Source: Paenibacillus sp. FSL K6-1330
GTDB lineage: Bacteria > Bacillota > Bacilli > Paenibacillales > Paenibacillaceae
Assembly: GCF_037976825.1 (NCBI RefSeq)
Contig: NZ_CP150269.1
Coordinates: forward strand, 1,407,501-1,471,500
DNA: 64,000 bases
Reading direction: 5' to 3'
Part shown: positions 26,350 to 35,728 of the stretch, piece by piece
Layout: each line of letters starts with the position of its first letter
Position numbering within the stretch: position 1 is the first letter of the stretch
The notes under the pieces: generated by a model
What the model saw: the letters and a program-made list of their open reading frames with translations, nothing else
What the model was told of the DNA's origin: nothing
Database searches by the model: none
Program-made: the position numbers and the translations under genes

Positions 26350-27765
26350 ATGCCAAAAAACCGGCCTTATCTGTATCATGAACTGACGAATAGCATATGC
26401 ACGACTTGTTACCGCAAAGTGGAAGCCAAGATCATCGAGGAGAACGGCATGATCTATATGCTCAAAAGATGCCTCGTTCACGGTCCGGAAAAAGTGCTGA
26501 TCGCCACAGAGGCCGATTATTACCATCAGACGCGAAAGTTTATCAAGCCGTCCGAAATGCCGCTTGTCTGGAATACGCCGATCCGTTACGGCTGTCCTTA
26601 TGACTGCGGGCTCTGTCCGGACCATGAGCAGCACAGCTGCCTCACGCTGCTGGAGATCACGGACCACTGCAATCTGCAGTGCCCGATCTGCTTCGCGGAG
26701 TCGTCGCCGCATCGTACCTCGTACCGGTCGCTAACGCAGATCGAATTCATGCTCGACCGGATCGTGGAGAACGAGGGGGAGCCTGACATCGTGCAGATCA
26801 GCGGTGGCGAGCCGACGACGCATCCGGATTTCTTTGACATCCTGGACATGTGCAAGAGCCGTCCGATCAAGCATATTATGGTGAACACAAACGGCATCCG
26901 CATTGCCCAGGACCGCGATTTTGCGCGGAGGCTGGCCGAGTACATGCCAGGATTCGAAATTTACCTGCAATTCGACAGCTTTGAGGCGCATGTGCTGAAG
27001 GAGCTGAGAGGGGCCGATCTTCGGCGCATCCGCCAGCAAGCCATCGACCATCTGAATGAATTCAATATCTCCACGACACTGGTCGTCACGCTGAAGAAAG
27101 GCCTCAATGACGGCGAAATCGGAGATATCATTCAGTATGGGCTTCAGCAAAAAGCGGTGCGCGGCGTCACCATTCAGCCGATTCAGGCTGCGGGCCGGCT
27201 GGAGGGGTATGATCCGGCAACCGACCGGCTGACCGTGAGCGAAGTGCGGCGGATGATCATCGACCAGTCCGAGGTATTTACGGATGCGGACATTCTGCCG
27301 GTTCCTTGCCACCCGGATTGCCTGGCCATGGGCTACGCCTTGAAGCTGGGCGGGGAAGTGCTGCCGTTGACACGGATGATCGACCCGGAAATCCTGCTCG
27401 AGGGCGACAGCAACACGATTGTGTTTGAGCAGGATCCGGTGATCCGAGGCAAAATGTTTGAGCTGCTGTCGACCGGCCATTCGCCGCAATCCTCCGCGCT
27501 TTCCCTGAAGAGCCTGCTCTGCTGTCTGCCGCTAGCCGCCGTGCCGGAGCAGATTACCTATGACAACGTCTTCCGGGTCATTATCATGCAGTTCCTGGAC
27601 GCCCATAACTTCGACGTCCGTTCCGTCAAGAAATCCTGCGTCCACATCATGCATCCCGACGGACGAATGATCCCGTTTGACACCTACAACATGTTCTACC
27701 GAGACGACAAGGAAGAGCTGCTGAAGGAGCTGAAGGAAGAGGTCGTCACGGCTTGGGACCGGTAG
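26350..27765 (+). CDS. Radical SAM enzyme of the MJ0619/tetraether-synthase (Tes)-like family
   Basis: 471 residues from ATG 26350 (AAAGGAG upstream). An N-terminal zinc/rubredoxin-like segment, SICTTCYRKVEAKIIEENG and KRCLVHG, is typical of the MJ0619 group. CGLCPDHEQHSC follows, then the radical SAM motif CNLQCPICF (CX3CX2C), ISGGEPTTHP as SAM site, and late cysteines (VPCHPDC, LLCCLP). Members of the family include archaeal Tes, which joins two lipid tails by C-C bonds, and bacterial relatives linked to membrane-spanning lipids; others methylate cofactors. Adjacency to an Lgt-like membrane protein favours a lipid substrate here. That is inference from context; the family assignment itself is good. 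Confidence 0.82.
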   Translation: MPKNRPYLYHELTNSICTTCYRKVEAKIIEENGMIYMLKRCLVHGPEKVLIATEADYYHQTRKFIKPSEMPLVWNTPIRYGCPYDCGLCPDHEQHSCLTLLEITDHCNLQCPICFAESSPHRTSYRSLTQIEFMLDRIVENEGEPDIVQISGGEPTTHPDFFDILDMCKSRPIKHIMVNTNGIRIAQDRDFARRLAEYMPGFEIYLQFDSFEAHVLKELRGADLRRIRQQAIDHLNEFNISTTLVVTLKKGLNDGEIGDIIQYGLQQKAVRGVTIQPIQAAGRLEGYDPATDRLTVSEVRRMIIDQSEVFTDADILPVPCHPDCLAMGYALKLGGEVLPLTRMIDPEILLEGDSNTIVFEQDPVIRGKMFELLSTGHSPQSSALSLKSLLCCLPLAAVPEQITYDNVFRVIIMQFLDAHNFDVRSVKKSCVHIMHPDGRMIPFDTYNMFYRDDKEELLKELKEEVVTAWDR

Positions 27766-27888
27766 GAAGGCTCTGAAATCATGGCTCAATGGCTCTGAAA
27801 CTGGAGGGATGAGGCGATATAACACTTGAGAAGAAGATAAGCGCTTTGGATTCTTAATCATTCCTAACTACATAGGGAGGCGAGAATT

Positions 27889-29022
27889 GTGCAGAACCGA
27901 ATTCCTGAACCTGAGAAGGTATCCCCTTATCAGTTGGATCAGAACATGAAGATCGAGAACCATGGAGCGGACGAACGGATATGGTATTCCCCCCAGAGGG
28001 GGCCGTTTCAGGTATCCGGATTTGGCTGGTTCCACACAGAACGCATATATCGCAGACTGCCTTCGGTACCGGATGTTTATATCCGACCTGAGGTGGATGC
28101 GTTAGCGAACTGCACATCGGGCGGTCAGATCCGCTTTCGCACGAATTCGCGGAGCGTGTCGGTCCGCGTGCGTCTGACCGCAGGATCCGGCATGTACCAC
28201 ATGCCGCCAACGGGGGAGTGCGGCGTCGATGCGTATATCGGCGGCCCCGGCCATTGGCTGCATGCGGGAACGGCTCGATTTCAGGCTGGTCAGGTGGAGT
28301 ATGAGAGCAGCATCTTTGATTCCGGGACAAGCGAGGCACGGTCGTTCCTCCTGAATATGCCCTTGTACCAGGGCGTCGAAGAGATATGGATTGGACTTGA
28401 ACCAGGGGCCGAGGTTTGGGCACCGGAATCCTATGATTCTTCCAAAAAAGTGATTGTATACGGAACATCCATTACGCAAGGCGGATGCGCGTCACGGCCC
28501 GGCATGTCGTATACAAACATCTTAAGCCGCAGGTTTCATCTGGAGTTTATCAATTTGGGTTTCTCGGGCAACGGAAAAGGGGAGTCGGAGCTTGCGATAC
28601 TGGCGGCTCAAATTCCGGAACCCGCATGTCTCGTCATTGATTACGAGGGTAACGCCGGGAGCACTGAGTCTTATCGACAGACCTTGCCTCTATATATCGA
28701 GACTTACCGCAAGGTTCATCCGGAGGTTCCCATCATCTTGATATCCCGCATCCGCCATGGAGCCGAGTCGTTCAAGCCGGAGATTCTCGAAGGGCGGCTT
28801 GCGCGGAAGAAGTTCCAGATGGATCTTATCCGGCAGCTGACCGAGGCGGGAGATCATAACCTAACGTTCGTCGATGGATCGGATTGGTTAGGTGATGATC
28901 CCGGGGAAACGACGGTTGACGGGGTTCATCCGACGGACCTCGGCTTCAAGCTGATGGCGGACCGGCTTGAGCCTGTGCTCAGGCAAGTGATTGGCGATAG
29001 TGCATCTGCAGCAGGGCGATAA
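27889..29022 (+). CDS. SGNH/GDSL hydrolase with N-terminal beta domain
   Basis: 377 residues, GTG start behind AGGGAGGCGAG. The first 170 residues are a beta-rich accessory domain (QIRFRTNSRSVSVRVRL). The hydrolase domain begins KVIVYGTSITQGG (nucleophile Ser in block I), then NLGFSGNGKGE (block II Gly) and VIDYEGNAGS in place of the usual GxND, and ends DGVHPTDLG with the catalytic Asp and His. No signal peptide, so it is cytoplasmic. Such proteins deacetylate or de-esterify carbohydrates and secondary metabolites. It lies downstream of the Tes-like gene in the same direction, but with a 120-base gap. Confidence 0.85.
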   Translation: MQNRIPEPEKVSPYQLDQNMKIENHGADERIWYSPQRGPFQVSGFGWFHTERIYRRLPSVPDVYIRPEVDALANCTSGGQIRFRTNSRSVSVRVRLTAGSGMYHMPPTGECGVDAYIGGPGHWLHAGTARFQAGQVEYESSIFDSGTSEARSFLLNMPLYQGVEEIWIGLEPGAEVWAPESYDSSKKVIVYGTSITQGGCASRPGMSYTNILSRRFHLEFINLGFSGNGKGESELAILAAQIPEPACLVIDYEGNAGSTESYRQTLPLYIETYRKVHPEVPIILISRIRHGAESFKPEILEGRLARKKFQMDLIRQLTEAGDHNLTFVDGSDWLGDDPGETTVDGVHPTDLGFKLMADRLEPVLRQVIGDSASAAGR

Positions 29023-29425
29023 GGCAGTCAACAGGTTCAAATGTTAGCGTATGGGTGAAGTAACGTAAACGCAATGAAATCGAAATCTGTGACCATTGGG
29101 CCAGGCCAATGAGCCTTAAGGCGCGGATCTATGGAATCTTTACCAAAAATGGTACAAGTCTATTATAGGTTCTAACAAATTTGTTACATCCTACTTGCGT
29201 TATGACGATAATATAGAATAATATGAAGGGGCGCGGCTTTCATAGAGGGGACCCGCGCTTTTTTGCTATCTAACTTGCCTGGACACCTTCTTATCGGAAG
29301 CCCCCCCTGTAAGAGAGTGTTATGACGCGGAAGGCCGGCATGCCTTAAGGGTTTACAGGCTTGAGATGCGCATTTTCATATTTTCCATGTATAATAGAAG
29401 AAATCATTCAAATAGGAGCTAGGAA
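29023..29425. other. Intergenic region with one hairpin and a promoter
   Basis: No gene seen. A GC-rich hairpin with T6 tail (29231-29264) could end the SGNH transcript. TATAAT at 29390-29395 is a plausible -10 for the SEC-C gene. Confidence 0.5.
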
Positions 29426-30004
29426 ATGAAAAAGCTAGGAAGAAACGATCTATGTCACTGCGGAAGCGGGAAAAAGTACAAAAGATGTTGTCTTGAAAAA
29501 GATGAACGCACGGTATACGGTAAAGTCATCCAGTTCCCTGGTGCGAGAGCAGAAGAGCCTAAGCTGCAGGTCGATCAATTGCGTCAGATGATTAACGACA
29601 AGCTGGGATGGATGGACTGGAACGCTGATGAGCATCGCGAGCTTGCCGAGTCTGTGTTTCCTCAGATCTGCCGGGATTATGAGCTGCAGGATGATCAGCA
29701 GCTGTTTCAAGTGTTCAGCCTCCTGATGGTCTGGAACAGCTTCTCCAGAGAAGCCAATCCGAAGTACCGTAAACAGGGCGGATATGCAAGTGCGTTGGAA
29801 TATATAGTAACTTCATCGCTGAACATTTCAACAACGAAGTCCGATATCGCGAAGAAGCATGAGGTTTCCGTTGCTACGTTGACCCGCAACAGCGGTCAGA
29901 TTCAAGACTTCATGGATGGCGTAGCGGCATCCGGTGACGACGCAAACGTCGAGGATGAGGAAACCGATAGCGAAGTGGACAAGGACTTGTCCCTGGGACG
30001 CTAG
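29426..30004 (+). CDS. SEC-C motif protein
   Basis: 192 residues. N-terminal SEC-C zinc motif: [19 protein letters not shown] (CxC...CC), as at the end of SecA. The rest is helical, and [22 protein letters not shown] looks like a helix-turn-helix segment; the tail is acidic ([12 protein letters not shown]). SEC-C stand-alone proteins are common in Firmicutes, and the zinc finger often mediates contact with SecB-like or ribosomal partners; here the partner is unknown. A terminator follows. Confidence 0.85.
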   Translation: MKKLGRNDLCHCGSGKKYKRCCLEKDERTVYGKVIQFPGARAEEPKLQVDQLRQMINDKLGWMDWNADEHRELAESVFPQICRDYELQDDQQLFQVFSLLMVWNSFSREANPKYRKQGGYASALEYIVTSSLNISTTKSDIAKKHEVSVATLTRNSGQIQDFMDGVAASGDDANVEDEETDSEVDKDLSLGR

Positions 30005-30063
30005 CATTGCCAAATGAAGATCCATAGCATGAGTGCGGCATTTGCGCATTCGGTATCATAGCG

Positions 30064-30096
30064 TGACCGCTCCTATTCAAGTGGGGCGGTCATTTT
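30064..30096 (+). terminator. Terminator between convergent genes
   Basis: Stem tgaccgctcc/ggggcggtca (one mismatch) with T4. Confidence 0.75.
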
Positions 30097-30140
30097 GCGT
30101 TTATCCATAATCGACGTTTTCGCAAGGCTGCTTTCCCGAT

Positions 30141-30587
30141 CTAGGCGGAGGCTCCGCGTGAACCCGTCAGCAGCCAGCCTAATGCAATACCATACAGTAG
30201 ATGACCGGCCAGCCAGAACAGAAGAGCAGCGAGGTCAGATAACTCCGGTGTACGGTCAGACAAAATGGTGGTCAGATACAGGAGAAGCCCTACGGCCAAA
30301 CAGACCAGGGAGACCCAAGACAAGCTTCGCCAGCGGGTCCAATTCTTCTGCTTCAGAAAGACAGCCAGAGCGATGCTCAGCAGGACGGAGATGATGAGGT
30401 GCAGCGCAAACTCGATAATTTCGGAGAGCTTCAGCTCATTCAGGACAGGTACGTAGTCAATGTTTAGGAGCAGCGTGTAAACCTTCAATGAGGTGAAATG
30501 CTCTACGATTTTTAGGAACAGCCCGAGGAGAATGCCGGCGGTGATGCCAGCCCATACTGGCCTGTTCAACCTGAATTTACTCCACAT
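30141..30587 (-). CDS. Four-helix membrane protein of unknown function
   Basis: 148 residues. Hydrophobic segments: WAGITAGILLGLFLKIV, FALHLIISVLLSIALAVFL, LSWVSLVCLAVGLLLYLTTIL and LAALLFWLAGHLLYGIALGWLL. No motif recognised. Its ATG follows GGGGGCG. It stands alone on the minus strand between two genes of unrelated type. Confidence 0.65.
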   Translation of the reverse strand: MWSKFRLNRPVWAGITAGILLGLFLKIVEHFTSLKVYTLLLNIDYVPVLNELKLSEIIEFALHLIISVLLSIALAVFLKQKNWTRWRSLSWVSLVCLAVGLLLYLTTILSDRTPELSDLAALLFWLAGHLLYGIALGWLLTGSRGASA

Positions 30588-30711
30588 GAGCGACGCCCCC
30601 TTTTTTGTTCATTGTATAATACCTGTCGATCCGATGCGAAACGAATATTCGCTGTACAACATTGGAACGAATCGAGCGAATACGATGGCAGGCATAAATG
30701 TACATATAAAA

Positions 30712-30766
30712 AATAACCGGACTCATCCCCTCAATGCAGGAGAAGATGTCCGGTTATTCGTATTTT
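30712..30766. terminator. Terminator hairpin
   Basis: Arms aataaccgga/tccggttatt around a 27-base loop. A-run on the left, a short T-run on the right; the most likely user is the acetyltransferase gene on the minus strand. Confidence 0.6.
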
Positions 30767-30777
30767 AGCCTGTTATT

Positions 30778-31320
30778 TCACACGGCGCTTTGCAGCAGCA
30801 GGGAGCCGGGCAGTTCGATCCGGTATCCTTTGACAAGATGTTCGCCGTTAAACGTATCCGTATCATATGCCCGCTCAAAGCCAAGCCGCTCATAGAGTTT
30901 CACCGCAGAGGCCATCATGTCGGAGGTATGAAGATTCAGCGTGGTTGCGCCGAGCTGGATCGATCTGCGGGCAGCCTCTTGAATCAGAAGCGTGGCGATG
31001 CCGCGTCCCCGGGAACCCGGAGATACGGCTAGAAGGCGAATAATGGGCGAGTGAATCCCCATTTCCGGTTTTCCGTAAGCGGCCTCCGAGGAGAGGAAGA
31101 GCTGGACGCTGCCCACGATTTCCCCGTCAAGCTCGGCGACGATCCGCGCATGCGGCGCATGGCTGTACGCGGAATTCCTGATGGAATCCCGATATTCCTC
31201 CCATCGCTCCGTAGACAGATCGAAGGCATACTGCTGATAGGATTCCAGCATTATAGCAGCAACAGCCTCTCGTTCCCACTCATGAGCATCCCGTATGATC
31301 ACTTCCTGCATTGAATTCAT
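30778..31320 (-). CDS. GNAT-family N-acetyltransferase
   Basis: 180 residues from ATG 31320 (AAGGAG eight bases upstream); three codons earlier a GTG lies in that site. Acetyl-CoA motif A: IIRLLAVSPGSRGRGIATLLIQEA (R/Q-x-x-G-x-G/A), and the YERLGF motif B end. Strand pair VAELDGEIVGSVQLF is typical. It is divergent from the LysR gene of the sulfur operon. In B. subtilis the equivalent pathway uses an acetyltransferase (SnaA) to N-acetylate S-modified cysteines; whether this protein has that role is unproven, though the position fits. Confidence 0.85.
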   Translation of the reverse strand: MNSMQEVIIRDAHEWEREAVAAIMLESYQQYAFDLSTERWEEYRDSIRNSAYSHAPHARIVAELDGEIVGSVQLFLSSEAAYGKPEMGIHSPIIRLLAVSPGSRGRGIATLLIQEAARRSIQLGATTLNLHTSDMMASAVKLYERLGFERAYDTDTFNGEHLVKGYRIELPGSLLLQSAV

Positions 31321-31586
31321 CGTTACCACTCCTTTTTTAGGTCATTACAGTTTCAGAGGATACGGTCATATCCTGATAAGGTGAGATTAGTATAGCAGCT
31401 TATTCCCATTAAACACATTGGAAAACAAATTTATTAATGCTGTCATTAAAAAAATCTATATGCATATTTGGATTGACAATAATTTGCCAACTGCCTAAGA
31501 TAAGGATAATTTATAAGGAAATTGCGGTCCTAAAACCATCTATATTCATTGGAATAGTGAGTATAATGATGTCCGGAGGTGTTAGT

Positions 31587-32465
31587 TTGAACATCGAAAA
31601 TATCGAGGCCTTTGTCTACATCAATCATTACGGCAGCTTCAATAAGGCGGCAGACGTCCTGTTTCTGTCCCAGCCGACGGTGACCGCACGCATCCAGTCA
31701 CTGGAGAGAGAGCTCGATTGCAGGCTGTTCGACCGTTTGGGTAAACAGATTCATCTGACCGACAAAGGCAAACAATTCCTCCCTTATGCCCAGCAGATCC
31801 TCCAAACCTTTCAAAAAGGAAAGCACCATCTTCAATCGAAAGCTTCCATGCCCAATGAGCTCAGAATCGGAAGCACCGTTTCGGTATCCAATTACTTAAT
31901 GCCTTATCTGCTTATGGTGCTCAACCGCCGGTTTCCCGAGATGAACTTCAAGTTGACAACAGGTCCGACGGAAGAGCTGGCCGGCAAGCTCTCGTCCAAG
32001 GATATCGATCTGGCTTTCGTCCGCAAGCTGATGAATCCGGCGTTTCAATCCTATCCCTTTTTCGAGGACCCCATCCGCTTGTATGTATATAAGGATCATC
32101 CGCTCGCTGCTGCCGGGAGAGCCTCCATTCGGGATATCCGGCGCGAGACGCTGGTCTTCTTCGAGTGCGGTTCATTGGACTGGTTGCGGATTCAACGGGT
32201 ATTCGAGAGTCTGGAACAGCCGCCGAACATCGTGTTTCAGGTTGATAATTCCGAGACGGCGAAGAAGCTCGTGCTGGGGCGGGCGGGGATCTGCTTTCTA
32301 CCGGGCCTTTGCGCTCAGCAGGAGGTAGCCGAGGGAAGCCTGATTCCCGTGGATATAGCCGAAACGGCAGGCATTTCCCTGCAAACCCATCTCATCTCCT
32401 TGAACGGACAGAATAATGAGTTTCTGGATTCTTTGCTGGAGCTCGGTCGGGAATTGTCCTATTGA
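31587..32465 (+). CDS. LysR-type transcriptional regulator (YtlI-like by context)
   Basis: 292 residues from TTG 31587, four bases after GGAGGTG; an in-frame upstream start at 31437 lies before TATAAT (31562) and is unlikely. N-terminal winged helix: IEAFVYINHYGSFNKAADVLFLSQPTVTARIQSLERELDCRLFDRLG. C-terminal effector domain of two alpha/beta lobes from about residue 90. It precedes, on the same strand, an amino-acid importer and flavin monooxygenases, the arrangement of B. subtilis ytlI with the ytmI operon. It is the likely activator of that operon, with a sulfur metabolite such as O-acetylserine as candidate effector. Confidence 0.88.
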   Translation: MNIENIEAFVYINHYGSFNKAADVLFLSQPTVTARIQSLERELDCRLFDRLGKQIHLTDKGKQFLPYAQQILQTFQKGKHHLQSKASMPNELRIGSTVSVSNYLMPYLLMVLNRRFPEMNFKLTTGPTEELAGKLSSKDIDLAFVRKLMNPAFQSYPFFEDPIRLYVYKDHPLAAAGRASIRDIRRETLVFFECGSLDWLRIQRVFESLEQPPNIVFQVDNSETAKKLVLGRAGICFLPGLCAQQEVAEGSLIPVDIAETAGISLQTHLISLNGQNNEFLDSLLELGRELSY

Positions 32466-32604
32466 TGATTTGCATGGATGAATAGAAAAACTCTATTAGA
32501 CGCGTTCCCCAAATCGCGGTAAAGTTAGTGACAACATAATTCTTACTAAATCTATAGGAATTATTTATTTGTGGATGGGGACAAGATCGAAAGGGGATGA
32601 GGTC

Positions 32605-33441
32605 GTGAAGAAATCAATCGTAGCAGCTGTTGTCATCGCATTGGCAGGGGTGATCGTCGGATGCGGAGCAGACACGAAGAGCGGAGAAGCGAAGAAGGAC
32701 AGCAAGGTCAACGCAGCGGAAGGAAAAGTAACGAAGATTGTTGTCGGCACGGGCACGGCCTTCCCGAGAATTTGCTTTATTGACGAGAATGGTAAGCTGA
32801 CCGGCTTTGACGTTGAGCTGGTGCGGGAGATCGATAAACGTTTGCCGGAATATGAGTTCGAGCTGCAGATCCAGGAGTTCTCCAATCTGCTGCTGAGCCT
32901 GGAAACGAGGAAAATTGATTTTGTAGCTCACCAGATGGAGAAGAATCCGGAGCGAACGGAAAAGTATCTGTTCAATAAAGAGCCGTACGCCCATTGGCGA
33001 AATAAAATCATCGTCTCTAAGGAGAACGACTCCATTCAATCGCTGGATGATTTGAAGGGGAAAAAGGTGCTGACCGGTGCAACCAGTGCGGCTGCACAGA
33101 TTCTGGAAAACTACAACAAGAACAATCACGATGCGATCCATATTGTCTATCAGAACGGTGCGGCGAATGATACCGTAAGCCAGATTACGACAGGCCGGGT
33201 GGTTGCAACCGTTGGGGCGGACTTTACGCTGCCGCTGATCGATCCGCAAGGAAAGCTGAAAACAACGGGTGATCACCTGTCGGAGGCCGATATTCTGTTC
33301 GTATTCCGCAAAGACGACCCGGACAGCCAGAAGCTGTCGGATGCGGTTGACGATGCGATCAGGGAGCTTAAATCGGATGGAACGCTGACTAAGCTGAGCA
33401 AGGAATGGCTGGGAGACGACTTTACGTCGTCGAATCCATGA
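32605..33441 (+). CDS. Amino-acid ABC transporter substrate-binding lipoprotein
   Basis: 278 residues from GTG 32605, within reach of AAGGGGATGAGG. Signal peptide with lipobox VGC (Cys around 20), then a charged linker. The SBP_bac_3 fold begins IVVGTGTAFPRICFIDENGKLTGFDVELVREI, and carries DLKGKKVLTGATS and the hinge strands of polar amino-acid binders. It would capture a cystine-like or S-modified cysteine compound outside the membrane. First gene of the operon. The 140 bases upstream contain AT-rich sequence suited to LysR binding, but I cannot define the site. Confidence 0.9.
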   Translation: MKKSIVAAVVIALAGVIVGCGADTKSGEAKKDSKVNAAEGKVTKIVVGTGTAFPRICFIDENGKLTGFDVELVREIDKRLPEYEFELQIQEFSNLLLSLETRKIDFVAHQMEKNPERTEKYLFNKEPYAHWRNKIIVSKENDSIQSLDDLKGKKVLTGATSAAAQILENYNKNNHDAIHIVYQNGAANDTVSQITTGRVVATVGADFTLPLIDPQGKLKTTGDHLSEADILFVFRKDDPDSQKLSDAVDDAIRELKSDGTLTKLSKEWLGDDFTSSNP

Positions 33442-33473
33442 TGAGATAACCATGCAAGAAGGGAGAAGGATTC

Positions 33474-34259
33474 ATGGGTGCACCGTTCGATTTCTCGTAT
33501 GTGCTTAGCTTTTTGGCTAAACTCTTGTCGACCTTAGGCGTCACGCTGCTGATCGTGGCAGGCTCTCTGCTGGTGGGGATCGTTGTCGGATTTCTGGTTG
33601 CCCTTCCCCGCCTGTACCGGATTCCGGTGCTGAACGCGTTTGCCAAGGTGTACATTTCGTTCTTCAGGGGAACGCCGATCCTGATCCAGCTCTTCTTGTT
33701 CTATTATGGTCTGCCGGAGATCCTGAAGCTTGTTCATATCGACATGTCCCGGGCGCCTGTCATGGTATTCGTGATCTTGACCTACGGGCTTCATACCGGA
33801 GCCTTCATGTCGGAGATGATCCGGGCCTCGGTAACGGCGGTGGACAGAGGTCAGGTAGAGGCGGCGTATGCCATGGGGATGAAAGGACATCAAGCCTTCC
33901 TTCGGATCGTCCTCCCCCAGGCGCTCGCGATCGCCGTTCCGGTATTTTCGAATATGGTGATTGCCCTGCTGAAGGATACTTCACTGGCGTTCACCCTCGG
34001 GCTTATGGAGATGACGGGAAAAGCGCAAACTCTAGGCAATATCACCCAGCATTTTATCGAGGCCTATCTGGCGCTGGCTTTCATCTATCTTGTCATCAGC
34101 TTTACGCTGGAGAAACTGCTGCTGCGTGCGGAATGGCGTCTGATGCGCCATGAGGTACCGGAGTCGGCAGCCCGTGAAAGATTCCGTATGCAAAAGAAAG
34201 GGGCCTACCGCCGCATCATCGCCGGAATGAGACCTGATAAAGGAGGAGCGGAGCTGTGA
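33474..34259 (+). CDS. Amino-acid ABC transporter permease 1
   Basis: 261 residues, five or so transmembrane helices. The HisM/GlnP-type permease motif is complete: FFRGTPILIQLFLFYYGLP near the start and EAAYAMGMKGHQAFLRIVLPQAL as EAA loop. A basic C-terminal tail extends beyond the usual end. It forms a heterodimeric channel with permease 2, whose GTG start overlaps the stop of this gene by 4 bases. Confidence 0.92.
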   Translation: MGAPFDFSYVLSFLAKLLSTLGVTLLIVAGSLLVGIVVGFLVALPRLYRIPVLNAFAKVYISFFRGTPILIQLFLFYYGLPEILKLVHIDMSRAPVMVFVILTYGLHTGAFMSEMIRASVTAVDRGQVEAAYAMGMKGHQAFLRIVLPQALAIAVPVFSNMVIALLKDTSLAFTLGLMEMTGKAQTLGNITQHFIEAYLALAFIYLVISFTLEKLLLRAEWRLMRHEVPESAARERFRMQKKGAYRRIIAGMRPDKGGAEL

Positions 34260-34966
34260 AAATCGATCCATCCTTCATATGGACGGCATTCGTAAACTTG
34301 CTGTCCGCGATCCCGACAACGCTGTTGATCACCGCCGTATCGGTTACGGCAGGATTTATGATCGGGCTGATCGCGGCGTTTGTCAGGATCTATAAAGTGC
34401 CGGTGCTCAGCCAGATCGCTGCAGCCTACGTGACCTTTATCCGGGGTACTCCCATGCTGACGCATCTTCTGCTGATCTATTTCGGGCTGCCGGTGCTGGT
34501 GGATGCGCTGTCCGCACAGATGGAGTGGGGCTATAAGTCATCCTCCATTCCGATGATCTGGTTCGCGTTCCTATCGTTCTCGATTACGGCAGGCGCGTAT
34601 ATGTCGGAAGTGATCCGCTCGGGCCTGCTCGCGGTAAACCGGGGGCAGCTGGAGGCAGCTTATTCAATCGGCATGACGACGTGGCAGGCGCTGCGCAGGA
34701 TCGTATTCCCCCAAGCCTTGGCCGTCAGCCTACCAAACCTGTCCAATTCGGTCATCGGCATGCTTCACGGCTCGACCTTGGCATTTACCGTGTCGGTTGT
34801 GGACATTAACGCGCAGGCACAGATCGTGGCATCGACCAATTGGAAGTTCTTCGAATCCTACCTGGCCGCGGCAGCTATTTTCTGGGGGCTTACACTCCTC
34901 ATCGAAAGACTGACCGCAGTCATCGAGAAACGAATCAATCTCTACAATCGGGGGGGCGTCGCATGA
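34256..34966 (+). CDS. Amino-acid ABC transporter permease 2
   Basis: 236 residues, GTG start overlapping the previous stop (GTGA). [19 protein letters not shown] and [23 protein letters not shown] mark the same family as permease 1. Its own stop overlaps the ATPase start by 4 bases (ATGA), so the transport genes are translationally chained. Two distinct permeases plus one ATPase match the TcyJKLMN pattern of B. subtilis. Confidence 0.92.
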   Translation: MKIDPSFIWTAFVNLLSAIPTTLLITAVSVTAGFMIGLIAAFVRIYKVPVLSQIAAAYVTFIRGTPMLTHLLLIYFGLPVLVDALSAQMEWGYKSSSIPMIWFAFLSFSITAGAYMSEVIRSGLLAVNRGQLEAAYSIGMTTWQALRRIVFPQALAVSLPNLSNSVIGMLHGSTLAFTVSVVDINAQAQIVASTNWKFFESYLAAAAIFWGLTLLIERLTAVIEKRINLYNRGGVA

Positions 34967-35715
34967 TTCAACTGACCGATATTTCAAAGTCCTACGGCAA
35001 GAACGCGGTGCTGAAATCGATTGATCTGACGGTAAACAAAGGGGAAGTGGTGGTGATCCTGGGGCCGAGCGGTTCGGGCAAAACCACGCTGCTGCGCTGC
35101 GTGAACTATCTCGAGAAGCCGAATGGCGGCGAGATTGCCATCGGTGATTACCGCCTCGATTGCAAGCGGGCCACGAAGAAGGAAATTCATGACCTCCGCC
35201 AGCGATCGGCCATGGTGTTTCAGCAGTACAATCTGTTCAAACACAAGACCGCGATCGAGAACGTGATGGAAGGCCTGGTCGTCGTCAAAAAAATGCCGAA
35301 GGCCGAGGCGAGGGAGAGAAGTATCGCCCTGCTCGAAAAGGTCGGTCTGGCCGATAAGCTGGATGCCTATCCGAGTCAGCTCTCGGGCGGGCAGCAGCAG
35401 CGGGTGGGCATTGCCAGGGCATTGGCCCTGGAGCCGGAGGTGATCCTGTTCGATGAGCCGACGTCGGCGCTCGACCCGGAGCTGGTGGGCGAGGTGCTTG
35501 CGGTGATTCGCAAAATCGCGAAGGAAGGGATCACCATGATCGTGGTGACGCATGAGATGGGCTTCGCGAGGGATGTGGCGAATCACGTCGTGTTCATGGA
35601 CGAAGGCGTGATTGTGGAGCAGGGGACTCCGTCCGAGCTGTTCCATCATCCGCGGGAAGAACGAACCAAGCAGTTCCTGAAGCGGATCACGCCTGAGCTT
35701 AACTACAGCATTTAG
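34963..35715 (+). CDS. Amino-acid ABC transporter ATP-binding protein
   Basis: 250 residues from ATG 34963 overlapping the permease stop. Walker [10 protein letters not shown], signature LSGGQQQR, Walker [16 protein letters not shown]-loop [13 protein letters not shown]: the HisP/GlnQ class. It drives import through the two permeases. The LLM oxidoreductase follows after 13 bases, tying transport to catabolism. Confidence 0.95.
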   Translation: MIQLTDISKSYGKNAVLKSIDLTVNKGEVVVILGPSGSGKTTLLRCVNYLEKPNGGEIAIGDYRLDCKRATKKEIHDLRQRSAMVFQQYNLFKHKTAIENVMEGLVVVKKMPKAEARERSIALLEKVGLADKLDAYPSQLSGGQQQRVGIARALALEPEVILFDEPTSALDPELVGEVLAVIRKIAKEGITMIVVTHEMGFARDVANHVVFMDEGVIVEQGTPSELFHHPREERTKQFLKRITPELNYSI

Positions 35716-35728
35716 GAGGTCAACCAAT

